Origin: a bacterium
GTDB lineage: Bacteria > Bacteroidota > Ignavibacteria > SZUA-365
Reading direction: 5' to 3'
DNA length: 64,000 nucleotides
Assembly: GCA_020444325.1 (NCBI GenBank)
Contig: JAHLLD010000005.1
Span: 124,001 to 188,000 of the forward strand
Positions 16,494-25,671 of this stretch are shown one piece after another. Each line of letters starts with the position of its first letter. The stretch's first letter is position 1. A model generated the notes under the pieces. It saw only the letters and a list, made by a program, of their open reading frames with translations, searched no databases and was not told where the DNA came from. The position numbers and the translations under genes are program-made.

Positions 16494-17165
16494 ATGGACA
16501 CTGCATTTACTCAGACGGCGCGGCGCTTCGGGATTGCGTCCGCGATTATTCTCGCGACTCTGCTCGTGGCGTACGCGATTACGCTGGCCGTGGGATTCAT
16601 GTCGCTGGAATCCCCGGATCAGCCCATCGGCGATCCGATGTTCACCATACTCGAAGTGCTCATCCTCACCATGATGCCCGCCATGGTGGCGCTCATGGTG
16701 GCGGTGCATACATGGACGCCAGTCTGCTTCAAGGTATTCAGTCTGACCGCGGTCGCGTTCATGTCCATGCTCGCTGTCGTGACATCCGCGCTGCATTTCC
16801 TCATACTCACGCTCAGCCGTCAGCCGGAGTTCGCTACGCTGTCTTCACTGCCGCTGCTCGTCGCCTTCAAATGGCCCTCCGTCGCCTACGCACTCGACAT
16901 TCTCGCGTGGGATGTGTTCTTCGCACTCGCCATGCTGTTCGCCGCGCCGGTGTTCAGCGGCAGTGGGATTGCGCGGTCCGTACGCTACAGCATGATCACG
17001 AGCGGAGTGCTGGCATTGGCGGGACTCAGTGGCGTCGTCACCGGCGATATGCAGCTGCGGAATATCGGTATCGTCGGCTACCTCGGGGTGTTCCTCATTG
17101 TTGTCGTGCTCCTGGCCGTTCTTTTCCATCGCACTGCGCCGACTCCGTCGGAACGCGCGGAGTGA
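16494..17165 (+). CDS. Multi-pass membrane protein of unknown function
   Basis: The protein has 223 residues with about six hydrophobic segments (SAIILATLLVAYAITLAVGF, ILTMMPAMVALMVAV, FKVFSLTAVAFMSMLAVV, ILAWDVFFALAMLFAAPVF, GVLALAGLSGVV, GYLGVFLIVVVLLAVLF). It is probably an inner-membrane protein. I do not recognise a family with certainty. The next gene starts 5 bp after the stop codon, so the two are probably co-transcribed. Confidence 0.65.
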   Translation: MDTAFTQTARRFGIASAIILATLLVAYAITLAVGFMSLESPDQPIGDPMFTILEVLILTMMPAMVALMVAVHTWTPVCFKVFSLTAVAFMSMLAVVTSALHFLILTLSRQPEFATLSSLPLLVAFKWPSVAYALDILAWDVFFALAMLFAAPVFSGSGIARSVRYSMITSGVLALAGLSGVVTGDMQLRNIGIVGYLGVFLIVVVLLAVLFHRTAPTPSERAE

Positions 17166-17170
17166 TCAGC

Positions 17171-18208
17171 ATGTGGCATCGATTGCCTCAGCAAAAAGAA
17201 GCGCGCAGACGATGCAGCGTTTTGCTTCCTGCCCGAAATCGGATCACGGCGTTCCTGCTGCTCTTCATGGTTTTTGCGCAGACAGCATATCTCGCAGCAC
17301 AGACTCGTTCGGTAGCGGGGGATGGCAGTGCGATGGTGGAGCACATTGCGATGGCAGATCATCCTGCAATGGGCGACACAACGCACCAGCCATCCATCAA
17401 CATATACACTGCGGCCGGAGTGACGGGTGCGTACTATGCGGCTTCACTGTTTGTGCTGAGCGAGACGTGGTATAAGGACAGAGAGTATGTGCCCTTCCAT
17501 TTCTACAACGACAACAGGGCGTACCTGCAGGTGGACAAGATGGGACATGTGTTCGGTTCCTACGTCTACAGTTACATCGGCTTCCACCTTCTTCGGGAGT
17601 CGGGATTCAGCCGGGAGCAGTCGCTGCTCTACGGGGCGACGCTGGGACTCGTACTGCAGACGCCCGTCGAAATCATGGACGGTATTCATGAAGGCTACGG
17701 CTTTTCATGGGGGGATATGGCCGCCAACGCCGCGGGCTCAGCGCTGGTGTTGCTGCAGGAAGTGCTGTTCCGGGAGCAGCTCGTAACCTACAAGTTCAGC
17801 TACAGGGAATCCGACTACGCAGGCAAAGCGAACGGCTACCTCGGGACCAACACCTTCGACCGCGTATTCAATGATTACAACGGTCACACCTACTGGCTGT
17901 CCTGTCCCATCAACAAAATCGTACCGAACACGATCACGCCGGACTGGCTCAATATTGCCGTGGGATATGGGGCGAACGGGATGTACGGGGAGTTCACGAA
18001 CAGAAGCGAATACAACGGCGTCACCATTCCCCCCGCCACGCGATACCGGCAGTACCTGCTTTCCCTCGACATCGACTGGAGCAGGATCGAGACGGACTCC
18101 AGCATCCTGAACATCATCCTGAAAGCGCTGACCTTCATCAAGCTTCCCTTCCCCGCACTGGAATACACGTCGGAAGGTGTGCTGAAGGGACATTACCTCT
18201 ATTTCTGA
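17171..18208 (+). CDS. DUF2279-like envelope protein
   Basis: The protein has 345 residues. A hydrophobic signal/anchor (ITAFLLLFMVFAQTAYLAAQ) is followed by a region with DKMGHVFGSYVYSYIGFHLLR and EIMDGIHEGYGFSWGDMAANAAGSAL. This matches the conserved core of DUF2279, a predicted periplasmic or outer-membrane-associated family common in Bacteroidota. Function unknown; the mature part is probably at the envelope. The ATG at 17171 lies 5 bp after the preceding membrane gene. An ORF reading upstream from 16712 in the same frame only overlaps that gene. Confidence 0.75.
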   Translation: MWHRLPQQKEARRRCSVLLPARNRITAFLLLFMVFAQTAYLAAQTRSVAGDGSAMVEHIAMADHPAMGDTTHQPSINIYTAAGVTGAYYAASLFVLSETWYKDREYVPFHFYNDNRAYLQVDKMGHVFGSYVYSYIGFHLLRESGFSREQSLLYGATLGLVLQTPVEIMDGIHEGYGFSWGDMAANAAGSALVLLQEVLFREQLVTYKFSYRESDYAGKANGYLGTNTFDRVFNDYNGHTYWLSCPINKIVPNTITPDWLNIAVGYGANGMYGEFTNRSEYNGVTIPPATRYRQYLLSLDIDWSRIETDSSILNIILKALTFIKLPFPALEYTSEGVLKGHYLYF

Positions 18209-18265
18209 ATTCCCATGCCAATTTCGTAGGTTTGTTCTCTCACACCTATAGATAGGATTCGCGGC

Positions 18266-19279
18266 ATGGGCAGCATCACGGCACTGTTTGTCAGGAAAGT
18301 ACTGTGTGTTCTCGACACGGAGCGCAGCACGGATGCCATGCTGCGCTCGGTGGGGATTGAGCCGGACAGTCCGGTCGATCCCTCGCAGATGATTCCTGCG
18401 GATGAGTACTATGCACTACTCGAACGGGCCACCGAGGTCGATGCGCATCCGACGACGATTCCGTTGCGTGCGGGTGCGGCGATGCGGTGTGAGGACTACG
18501 GGGCGTTTGGACTGGCGTGGAAATCGGCTACCGATCTGCGTGGATCCTATGAGCGGGCCGAGCGCTATGCGCGTGTGCTGACAAGCGTTTCCAGGTATGA
18601 GGTGGAAGTGGTAACCGGGGGTGCGCTCATGCATCTGCACAGGGAGGGACGAAGACGCCTGGGTCTGCGGCTTTCCAATGAAGCGACTATCGCAAGTATC
18701 GCCGCGATCAGCCGCGAGGTTTCCACTGAAGCGTTCGCTCCGATGGCGGTGTACTTCAAGCATCCGGCGCCGGAATCGATCGCGGAACACGAAGCGTACT
18801 TCGGGTGTCCGGTACACTTTTCGTCCAATAAGGACGCGCTTCTTGTCTCGGATGCAGCTCTGCGCGTGCCGAACAGCGTTGGTGATGCGGGCATTTCCCG
18901 CTTCTTTGAATCGCATCTCGATGAGGAAGTGGCACGCATTGAAGACCATGACACGCTGGACCGGCAGGTCCGTCTGAACGTGTCGCAATCCCTCAGCGGG
19001 GGCGTCCCGACGCTCTCGGAAATCGCGAAAGGACTCGGCATGAGCAGCCGCACGCTGCAGCGAAGGTTGTCCGATCTCGGGTATACGTATCAGACGCTGG
19101 TGGATGATTCCCGCCGTCAGCTTGCGCAGCATCTGCTGCAGGAAAGCGACTTCTCCCTGGTCGATGTCGCGTTCATGACGGGCTTTTCAGAACAGAGTGC
19201 GTTTACACGCGCGTTCAAACGCTGGGAGGGACAAACCCCGCGTTCCTTCCGCATCGCTTCCCAATCCGATTCCCTCTAA
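18266..19279 (+). CDS. AraC-family transcriptional regulator (arabinose-binding-like N-terminus)
   Basis: The protein has 337 residues. The N-terminal ~190 residues resemble the OruR/ToxT-type effector domain found in AraC regulators (EPDSPVDPSQMIPADEYYALLERA, ARVLTSVSRYEVE, VYFKHPAPESIAEHEAYFGCPVHF). The C-terminus is a classical AraC helix-turn-helix (PTLSEIAKGLGMSSRTLQRRL, VDVAFMTGFSEQSAFTRAFKRWEGQTPRSF, split by a spacer). It is cytoplasmic. It precedes an NmrA-like and a DUF1772 gene, a common trio, so it probably controls them. Confidence 0.9.
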   Translation: MGSITALFVRKVLCVLDTERSTDAMLRSVGIEPDSPVDPSQMIPADEYYALLERATEVDAHPTTIPLRAGAAMRCEDYGAFGLAWKSATDLRGSYERAERYARVLTSVSRYEVEVVTGGALMHLHREGRRRLGLRLSNEATIASIAAISREVSTEAFAPMAVYFKHPAPESIAEHEAYFGCPVHFSSNKDALLVSDAALRVPNSVGDAGISRFFESHLDEEVARIEDHDTLDRQVRLNVSQSLSGGVPTLSEIAKGLGMSSRTLQRRLSDLGYTYQTLVDDSRRQLAQHLLQESDFSLVDVAFMTGFSEQSAFTRAFKRWEGQTPRSFRIASQSDSL

Positions 19280-19382
19280 AACCTCATCTGGCGCATGCTG
19301 CCAAAACGTTGGCGGGATGCGTCAAGAGTTCGTTGCCCGGGACTGGTATTATTCTCCTGTCATTCAACACAAGGAGAATACC

Positions 19383-20246
19383 ATGAGTACTACTCGAAAT
19401 ACATCGCAGCTTCATGAAGGACGTACACTCGTGCTCGGCGGCACGGGGAAAACCGGCAGCAGGGTTGCGAGAGCACTGAAGGAGAAAGGCATGCCGGTTC
19501 GCATCGGATCGCGTTCCGCTTCCCCGGCGTTTGACTGGAGCAATGAAGCGGGGTGGGATGCCTGTCTGCAGGAAGTCGACGCGGTTTACATCAATTATGC
19601 GCCGGACCTTGCCATGCCCGGGGCGACGGATTCCATACAGGCCTTCGTCGATCGCGCCCGGAAGCATGGCGTCAAAAGGCTGGTCCTGCTCTCCGGCCGG
19701 GGCGAGCCGGAAGCGCAGGCCTGTGAACGCATTGTGCAGGAGAGCGGACTCGAATGGACCATCGTCCGCGCCAGCTGGCTCAATCAGAACTTCTCGGAGG
19801 GTGCATTTATCGACATGGTGCATGCCGGACAGATCACCCTACCGACAGGTGATGCGAAGGAACCGTTTGTCGATGTCGACGATATCGCTGAAGTCGTCGT
19901 CGCCGCGTTGTCCGAAACCGGTCATAGCGGCGAAGTATATGAACTCACGGGTCCGCAACTGATGACGTTCTCGGATGTCGCTGACGAACTCTCAAAAGCG
20001 ACGGGTCGAGAAATCGCATACGTACAGATTACGCATGAGTCTTTCATCCAGGGCGTGAAGGAATCCGGTGCGCCGAAGGATGTGGTCTGGATGCTCGACT
20101 ATCTTTTCGCGAGCGTGCTCGACGGACGCAATGCGTACCTGGCCGACGGCATCGAGCGCGCGCTGGGTCGTCCCCCGAAAGCCTTCACCGCCTATGCCCG
20201 TGAGGCTGCATCCACGGGCGTGTGGCAGACAGCAGTGCAGGGGTGA
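19383..20246 (+). CDS. NmrA-like NAD(P)-binding protein
   Basis: The protein has 287 residues. An N-terminal Rossmann motif GGTGKTGSRVARAL is followed by a predicted acidic/polar stretch that deviates from NAD preference (RIGSRSASP), RLVLLSGRG, and WTIVRASWLNQNFSEG, as in NmrA/SDR-a5 NAD(P)-binding proteins. Such proteins act as redox sensors or reductases. AAGGAGAATACC precedes the ATG at 19383; a longer frame from 19197 only overlaps the regulator. It is followed at 4 bp by the DUF1772 gene, so the two form an operon. Confidence 0.88.
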   Translation: MSTTRNTSQLHEGRTLVLGGTGKTGSRVARALKEKGMPVRIGSRSASPAFDWSNEAGWDACLQEVDAVYINYAPDLAMPGATDSIQAFVDRARKHGVKRLVLLSGRGEPEAQACERIVQESGLEWTIVRASWLNQNFSEGAFIDMVHAGQITLPTGDAKEPFVDVDDIAEVVVAALSETGHSGEVYELTGPQLMTFSDVADELSKATGREIAYVQITHESFIQGVKESGAPKDVVWMLDYLFASVLDGRNAYLADGIERALGRPPKAFTAYAREAASTGVWQTAVQG

Positions 20247-20250
20247 CATC

Positions 20251-20745
20251 ATGGATATTCTGCACATTGCCATAATACTGTCGGCGTTGCTCTGCTCCCT
20301 GGCTGCGGGACTCTCCCTCGCATTCGCCATCATCGTGATGCCGGGGATTCGTACACTTGATGACCATGACTATCTTCGCGCCTTTGCTGCGGTGGATCGC
20401 GTGATACAGAACCACAGCCTGCTGTTTATCCTCGTCTGGGGCGGTTCGATCGTCGCGGTCCTGATGATGCTCGTTCTTGGCTCCCTTCACGCGGAGGGAG
20501 CCTATCGGATGCTCATCTGGATCGCCACTGCTGCGTACTTTCTCGGCGTGCAGCTGCCGACTGTTGTGGTCAACGTCCCGCTGAACAACGCACTGCAACG
20601 CCATGACCTCGCAGCGATGTCCACTGAACAGCTCCGCATCGCTCGTGAAAACTTTGAACCACCCTGGGTCCGCTGGAACGCGATAAGGACGCTCTTCGCC
20701 GTACTCACGAGCGCAGTTCTGATCATCCTGGTATTCGGCCTGTGA
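20251..20745 (+). CDS. DUF1772 (anthrone-oxygenase-like) membrane protein
   Basis: The protein has 164 residues with four hydrophobic helices. The start (IILSALLCSLAAGLSLAFAIIVMPGIRTLDD) and end (FEPPWVRWNAIRTLFAVLTSA) fit the DUF1772 family, whose characterised relatives are anthrone oxygenases. It lies 4 bp after the NmrA-like gene, with an AraC regulator upstream, an arrangement seen repeatedly in bacteria. Inner-membrane location is expected; the reaction is unproven. Confidence 0.82.
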   Translation: MDILHIAIILSALLCSLAAGLSLAFAIIVMPGIRTLDDHDYLRAFAAVDRVIQNHSLLFILVWGGSIVAVLMMLVLGSLHAEGAYRMLIWIATAAYFLGVQLPTVVVNVPLNNALQRHDLAAMSTEQLRIARENFEPPWVRWNAIRTLFAVLTSAVLIILVFGL

Positions 20746-20822
20746 TCAGATCCGGGTTACCGGAACTTCACCCACCCATCGGAACTATTCCACGCCGAAT
20801 CACGCTGTTTTGTATATGGCTC

Positions 20823-20853
20823 GATACGGTGGTGATGCATTCACCACCGTATC
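20823..20853. promoter_or_regulatory. Perfect 31-bp inverted repeat (operator-like)
   Basis: The arm GATACGGTGGTGA (20823-20835) is followed by the spacer TGCAT and then the exact reverse complement of the arm (20841-20853). The repeat ends 20 bp before the ATG of the YrdB-like gene. No T-run follows, so it is more likely a protein-binding operator or an mRNA hairpin controlling translation than a terminator. Confidence 0.7.
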
Positions 20854-20873
20854 CGGGCCGGAAAGGACGCAGT

Positions 20874-21236
20874 ATGGATACACTCAGCTTGGCACAGAAG
20901 CGCAACCTCACGCTTCGCGCACTGCTGGAAATGGGTATTGTCGCAGCACTCGGGTATTGGGGATATGTAACGGGCGATACGGCGGCATCCAGCATCGTCT
21001 TTCTCATCGTCTTCCCCGTCGTCGGCTTCGGAATCTGGGGCGCGATCGATTTTCATCAGCTCGGGAAACACGCCGAGTACTTCAGGCTCGGCGAGGAGCT
21101 CGTCATCTCACTACTCGCCGCCTATGGACTTTATGCCGCTGAAGCACCAGCGCTCGCGCTTCTCCTCGCCATCCTCACCATCGTCTATCATACACTGGTA
21201 TACACATCCGGAGAAAGGTTGTTGAAGGAGCAGTGA
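20874..21236 (+). CDS. YrdB-family (DUF2568) membrane protein
   Basis: The protein has 120 residues with four short membrane segments. It begins NLTLRALLEMGIVAALGYWGY and contains FPVVGFGIWGAIDF, LVISLLAAYGLYA and a final helix, matching the DUF2568/YrdB family. Function unknown. GGAAAGGACGC provides a ribosome-binding site for the ATG at 20874. Its stop overlaps the next start (TGATG at 21234-21238), so it is translationally coupled to the CPBP protease gene. A perfect 31-bp palindrome lies in its leader. Confidence 0.78.
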   Translation: MDTLSLAQKRNLTLRALLEMGIVAALGYWGYVTGDTAASSIVFLIVFPVVGFGIWGAIDFHQLGKHAEYFRLGEELVISLLAAYGLYAAEAPALALLLAILTIVYHTLVYTSGERLLKEQ

Positions 21237-22057
21237 TGGCCGTCTCCTGGATGTCCATACTTCGCATCGTCATCGCTTATGTGATTTATTTCGCAGGCGC
21301 CATACTCACTGCATTCGGCATTCGCAGGTTCGCCGGCGATTTGCAGGACTTCACCGTTCGAAATTCTCCGCGTGTGCTGCTGCTTGGTGGACTCGCCAAT
21401 GTCGTGATCATGCTCGCGATTCTTTCGCTTCTGCGTTTCTGGGATGAGAGACCGCTCTCCGCGCTAGGACTCGCTTTTGCTCCCACTGACTTCTTCGCCG
21501 CCATTGCCGGAATGCTTGCCACCTTCCTCCTGGCAGTTGCGTACCTTGCACTGCTGCATCGCACCAGGCGTATCGAATCGATTGAAATCGTGAAGCCGGT
21601 GGTAGTCCACTCGGATGTGATCAATCTGCTCATTGGTCTCAGCGTACTTGTGGCGATTGTGCTGCAGGAAGAAATTCTCAATCGTGGGTATCTCACGCTC
21701 AATCTCTTTCCCCTTGACCCGCTCGTGATCATCGTGGTATCCACCGCGACCTTTGTGCTGATTCATTTCCTGACCAATCGTGTGAGTCTGTATCAGGTGG
21801 TCAGCTGGACCATGGGTGGCCTGGTGCTGGTGACGGCGTACCTGCTCAGCGGCTCCCTCTGGCTTGCCGCCGCTCTGCATTACGCAAACGATGCCGCGAA
21901 TATGTTGGTGTTCAACATCACGGGACAGTATTCCTTCATCAGAACGTCACCTTCACTGACCGAAGCGCAGCGCGCTGGATTCCGTGTTCTCTACGGTGTC
22001 GTGATTCTTTCTCTACTTGTTAGTTTCTATGGTGTGAAGTTCCATTTACCCGGATAG
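21236..22057 (+). CDS. CPBP-family intramembrane glutamic endopeptidase
   Basis: The protein has 273 residues with about eight membrane helices. The CPBP signature EExxxR is present as EEILNR (E145, E146, R150). It is followed by the histidine segment ATFVLIHFLTN and the third motif ALHYANDAANM. These residues form the active site of CAAX-protease/bacteriocin-processing-like (Abi) intramembrane proteases. The substrate is unknown. It is coupled to the YrdB-like gene by a TGATG overlap, with GAAGGAG as ribosome-binding site. Confidence 0.88.
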   Translation: MAVSWMSILRIVIAYVIYFAGAILTAFGIRRFAGDLQDFTVRNSPRVLLLGGLANVVIMLAILSLLRFWDERPLSALGLAFAPTDFFAAIAGMLATFLLAVAYLALLHRTRRIESIEIVKPVVVHSDVINLLIGLSVLVAIVLQEEILNRGYLTLNLFPLDPLVIIVVSTATFVLIHFLTNRVSLYQVVSWTMGGLVLVTAYLLSGSLWLAAALHYANDAANMLVFNITGQYSFIRTSPSLTEAQRAGFRVLYGVVILSLLVSFYGVKFHLPG

Positions 22058-22177
22058 GAACGAGCACAGACTGTCGTTCCATCCTCCTTCACGAACGATG
22101 TTGGTATCCGTCCTACTTGTCCTGTATCTTGGAAATACAAAACTGGACATCTCACATCATGTGCAGGAGGCGGGGAT

Positions 22178-23728
22178 ATGCACGCCTTCCGAATTTTCCT
22201 TTTCATCACGTTCCCGGTCATCGCCCTGATCGGCTGCGGGAACACGGCCACGATGTCATATCCCGACGGGGAGGAAAGCGGAGTCAGGGAATCGGACCCG
22301 ATCGAAGGGGTGTGGATCTGTACCGAGGAGACGGCGTCGCATTTCGGCTCGAACGTCGTGCGCAATGCGCTCTATCTTCGGCGGCACGCGGGGGATACAC
22401 GGGATGCGGGCGATGGGCACAGTGTCCTGCAGGCGCAGGCCTGCTTCGTGCGCGATGGCGACTTCAGCATGACGTGGGAGCTGCGCGATGCGAGATATGA
22501 TGAGGACGCGCGGCGTCTCACGATTCTCGATGCGGATGAAGACACGCTCATTGCGTATGCGGAAGGCAGCGGAGAGCGTCTCCGTGGCGCGATGCATTTT
22601 CAGGATGGCTCTGTCGATTCGCTCAGCTTCGTGCGGATGAACGATCCCGCGCTGGCGCAGCGCTGCTTCTTCCCTCTTCCACCGGATGCGGATGGACACT
22701 ACACATACCATCCGCCCGACCAGCTCGAAGACGGCGTTCGTACAGCGACGCTGGGTGGACAGCACATGCGTGATGCGATGCGAAAGGTGATGGAGCGCAT
22801 TCTCGGCATGGAGTTCGGGCATCTCGAGTCGCTGCTTATACTTCACCATGGCGCGCTCGTGGTGGAGGAGTATTTCTACGGCTTCGACCGCGACCGCCTG
22901 CATCGCATCAACTCCTGCACCAAAAGCGTCACCTCGCTGCTGCTGGGCAGTGCGCTCGAGCAGCATCCCGAAGTGCGCACCGATCAGCCGCTGTTCAGCC
23001 TGTTTCCGCGGCATGCGGAGCTGGGGTCCGGCTGGGGTGGAGCAATGACGCTCGCGCATGTGATGACCATGACGGCCGGATACGATACAGATGAAGGGGA
23101 CGACCCGGATGAAGCGGACGATTGGGTGCGCGCACTTCTCGTCAGAAAACGAGTCCACCAGCCCGGCTCCACCTTCGCCTATGACAATGGCTGTACAGAG
23201 ATTCTCTGTGCCCTCATCGAGCAGCTGGAAGGTGTGCCGGTGCATGATTATGCGAAACAGCGCCTCTTCGATCCGATGGGAATATCCACGTACAGCTGGA
23301 CGCTCGCCGACAACGGGTTCCCGGAGTGTGCGAGCGGACTCCACTTGCGTCCGAGGGACATGGCGAAAATCGGATTGCTCGTGCTCAACAACGGCGCGTG
23401 GCAGGGGAAGCCGCTCATTCCTTCGGCATGGATCCGGGAATCCACCACTCCCCACGTCCGCGAAAGCGACTTCTTCGACTACGGCTATCAGTGGTGGTGC
23501 CGTTCAAAGGACAATAAGCACTGGTGGGAAAGGTCAGCCACACGCACAACTGAAGAACCCAGACTGGTCACCGCACTCGGGGCGGGGGGACAGTATATCA
23601 TGGTGCTCCGCGACCTCGACATGGTCGTCGTCACCACGGCTTCGGACTACCACAGCGGGCACATCGCACGCAGTAAAATCCCCATGGTGATCGAAGCCAT
23701 CGTCCCGGCACTGCTGAAAGGGAACTGA
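22178..23728 (+). CDS. Beta-lactamase-fold serine hydrolase lipoprotein
   Basis: The protein has 516 residues. A lipoprotein signal (IFLFITFPVIALIGC) anchors it to a membrane. An N-terminal ~150-residue domain is unfamiliar. The C-terminal ~330 residues are a class C beta-lactamase/penicillin-binding-type domain with catalytic SxxK at S246-K249 (RINSCTKS), YxN at Y335-N337 (FAYDNGC) and a late GAGGQ in place of the KTG/HxG motif. Such proteins hydrolyse esters, peptides or beta-lactams outside the cytoplasm. The ribosome-binding site AGGAGGCGGGG is strong. Confidence 0.9.
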   Translation: MHAFRIFLFITFPVIALIGCGNTATMSYPDGEESGVRESDPIEGVWICTEETASHFGSNVVRNALYLRRHAGDTRDAGDGHSVLQAQACFVRDGDFSMTWELRDARYDEDARRLTILDADEDTLIAYAEGSGERLRGAMHFQDGSVDSLSFVRMNDPALAQRCFFPLPPDADGHYTYHPPDQLEDGVRTATLGGQHMRDAMRKVMERILGMEFGHLESLLILHHGALVVEEYFYGFDRDRLHRINSCTKSVTSLLLGSALEQHPEVRTDQPLFSLFPRHAELGSGWGGAMTLAHVMTMTAGYDTDEGDDPDEADDWVRALLVRKRVHQPGSTFAYDNGCTEILCALIEQLEGVPVHDYAKQRLFDPMGISTYSWTLADNGFPECASGLHLRPRDMAKIGLLVLNNGAWQGKPLIPSAWIRESTTPHVRESDFFDYGYQWWCRSKDNKHWWERSATRTTEEPRLVTALGAGGQYIMVLRDLDMVVVTTASDYHSGHIARSKIPMVIEAIVPALLKGN

Positions 23729-23933
23729 TCCGCAGCGCCTCCTCTCTGACAATGGATTGCCATAAATGGAATGCCTTATATTGAAAGGCAACAACCATGA
23801 ACGCATCTGGAATGCAGAACCATGCTTTGGGCGGTGTCCCCGGCACGAATTCTCATCGCTGGCGGTCTGTCGACATTGCGTTTCAGTGCGGATGTGGAAG
23901 GAGAGGAATGACTGCAGGATGAAAGGAGGATGA

Positions 23934-24680
23934 ATGAAAACAGTATTCAGCATTTGCATAAGCGCACTGCTTCTGATCAGCGTGCTGCCGAGGGACGCGC
24001 GAGCGCAGGTGGATCTCGACATCGAAACCGGTGTCGCCATCTCCGGCTACAACGACGTTCGCGTGCCCGGCAAGGGCGGGACGGACATATCCCTCTCCGA
24101 AGAACTCGAAGCTGACCCCACAGCGTTTTACCGCATCCGCGTGCTGTATCATTTCAGCGAACGCCATCACCTGGGCGCGCTGTACGCACCGCTGACCATA
24201 CACTCCGAAGGACAAATAAACCGTGCGCTTGTATTCGAAGGCGAAACCTTTCCGTCGAAGACGGCGCTGGAAACCTCGTACAAGTTCAATTCCTACCGCC
24301 TGTTTTACCGCTACGATTTTCTGCGCAGCGACGACCTCGAAATCGGCGCCGGTTTCACGGCGAAAATCCGCGACGCGCGTATCGCTGTCGAAGGCGGGGG
24401 ACGCACATCCGAAAAAACCAACGTCGGCTTTGTGCCCATTATCAATTTCCGTCTGCTGTGGAAGTTCGCTGGCGACTTTGCGCTGTTGCTGGATGGGAAC
24501 GCCCTCGCAGCACCGCAGGGCCGTGCCGAGGACGTGCTCGCCGCGCTGCTCTACCGCGTCAACGACCGGCTGCAGCTCAAGGCCGGCTACCGCATTCTCG
24601 AAGGCGGCGCCGACAACGACGAAGTCTACAGTTTTACCCTGATCAACTATGCCGCGGTCGGGGCGATTTACCAATTCTGA
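23934..24680 (+). CDS. Predicted outer-membrane beta-barrel protein
   Basis: The protein has 248 residues. Signal peptide SICISALLLISVLPRDARAQ, then a glycine- and aromatic-rich mature part with alternating pattern (FYRIRVLYHFSERHHLGALYAPL, SYKFNSYRLFYRYDFL, IGAGFTAKIRDARI, LQLKAGYRILEGGADND) ending in an aromatic residue (GAIYQF), as barrels do. Substrate and partner unknown. AAGGAGGATG precedes the start. The 205 bp before it show nothing recognisable. Confidence 0.75.
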   Translation: MKTVFSICISALLLISVLPRDARAQVDLDIETGVAISGYNDVRVPGKGGTDISLSEELEADPTAFYRIRVLYHFSERHHLGALYAPLTIHSEGQINRALVFEGETFPSKTALETSYKFNSYRLFYRYDFLRSDDLEIGAGFTAKIRDARIAVEGGGRTSEKTNVGFVPIINFRLLWKFAGDFALLLDGNALAAPQGRAEDVLAALLYRVNDRLQLKAGYRILEGGADNDEVYSFTLINYAAVGAIYQF

Positions 24681-24701
24681 CATGTTGGCGAAGGAAAGAC
24701 G

Positions 24702-25175
24702 ATGACGAGGACCATCCGGAAGTATCGCGAGACAGATCTGGAAGCTGTGATTTCCGCATGGGAAAGCACGCAGTCGCTTGCGCATCCTTTCCTGCCGGAT
24801 GCGTTCCAGCAGCAGGAGAAGAAGAACATACGCGAACTCTATCTGCCGAATGCGGATACGTGGGTCGTGGAGGAGGACGGTCAGGTCGTCGGTTTCATTG
24901 CGCTCATCGGAAATGAAATCGGGGGATTGTTCGTGCAGCCTGCGCATCACGGCAGGAAACTGGGCAAGCAGCTGGTCGACAAAGCACGGGAGCTGCACGG
25001 CGATCTCGTCGTCGAAGTATTCGAGAAAAATGCCATCGGACGACATTTCTATGCGCAATATGGCTTCACAGAGATCGAGAGCAAGCTGCACCGGGAAACC
25101 GGAGAGGCAGTGCTGCGCCTCGAAATCAATGCAGACATCGCCAGGGAGCAGAGCACCGCTCCCCGATCTGCCTGA
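24702..25175 (+). CDS. GNAT-family N-acetyltransferase
   Basis: The protein has 157 residues. The fold-typical sequence is [37 protein letters not shown], then [20 protein letters not shown], which is the acetyl-CoA pyrophosphate loop, and [15 protein letters not shown] near the end. It acetylates an unknown amine using acetyl-CoA in the cytoplasm. AAGGAAAG precedes the ATG. It lies 21 bp after the barrel gene and 37 bp before the RidA gene. Confidence 0.9.
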   Translation: MTRTIRKYRETDLEAVISAWESTQSLAHPFLPDAFQQQEKKNIRELYLPNADTWVVEEDGQVVGFIALIGNEIGGLFVQPAHHGRKLGKQLVDKARELHGDLVVEVFEKNAIGRHFYAQYGFTEIESKLHRETGEAVLRLEINADIAREQSTAPRSA

Positions 25176-25212
25176 TACGATCCCACCATTCGAACAACAC
25201 CGGAGAAAGAGC

Positions 25213-25611
25213 ATGCAACGACAGAACATCACATCAGGTGCGCCGTGGGAAGGCATCGTCGGATACTCGCGCGCGGTACGGGTGGGTCGCCACGTGCACG
25301 TGTCCGGAACCACCGCCACGACACCGGACGAAATCGCAGGCATCGGGGATCCGTACTTGCAGACGGTACAGACGATCAGGAATATCGAAGCCGCCCTCGC
25401 GCAGGCGGGTGCGACCCTGGCAGATGTTGTGCGCACACGCATCTACGTGACCGACATTTCCCAGTGGGAGGAAATCGGCCGCGCGCATAAGGAGTTCTTC
25501 GGCGACGTGCGTCCCGCCACCAGCATGGTGGAAGTGCGCAAACTCATCACACCCGACATTCTTGTCGAAATCGAGGTGGATGCGTATATAAGCGTTGAAG
25601 TACCAGCATAA
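25213..25611 (+). CDS. RidA-family (YjgF/UK114) enamine/imine deaminase
   Basis: The protein has 132 residues, close to the usual ~130. Typical phrases are [52 protein letters not shown], and [23 protein letters not shown]. The Arg just before the conserved PATS(M)VEV and the final EIEV Glu are the usual ligand contacts. The family hydrolyses reactive enamines and imines released by PLP enzymes. It starts 37 bp after the acetyltransferase. Confidence 0.9.
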   Translation: MQRQNITSGAPWEGIVGYSRAVRVGRHVHVSGTTATTPDEIAGIGDPYLQTVQTIRNIEAALAQAGATLADVVRTRIYVTDISQWEEIGRAHKEFFGDVRPATSMVEVRKLITPDILVEIEVDAYISVEVPA

Positions 25612-25671
25612 TGTGGTTGTCTGTACACACCCGCCCCCATCATTACGAATCACACGACGAAGGAATTCTCC

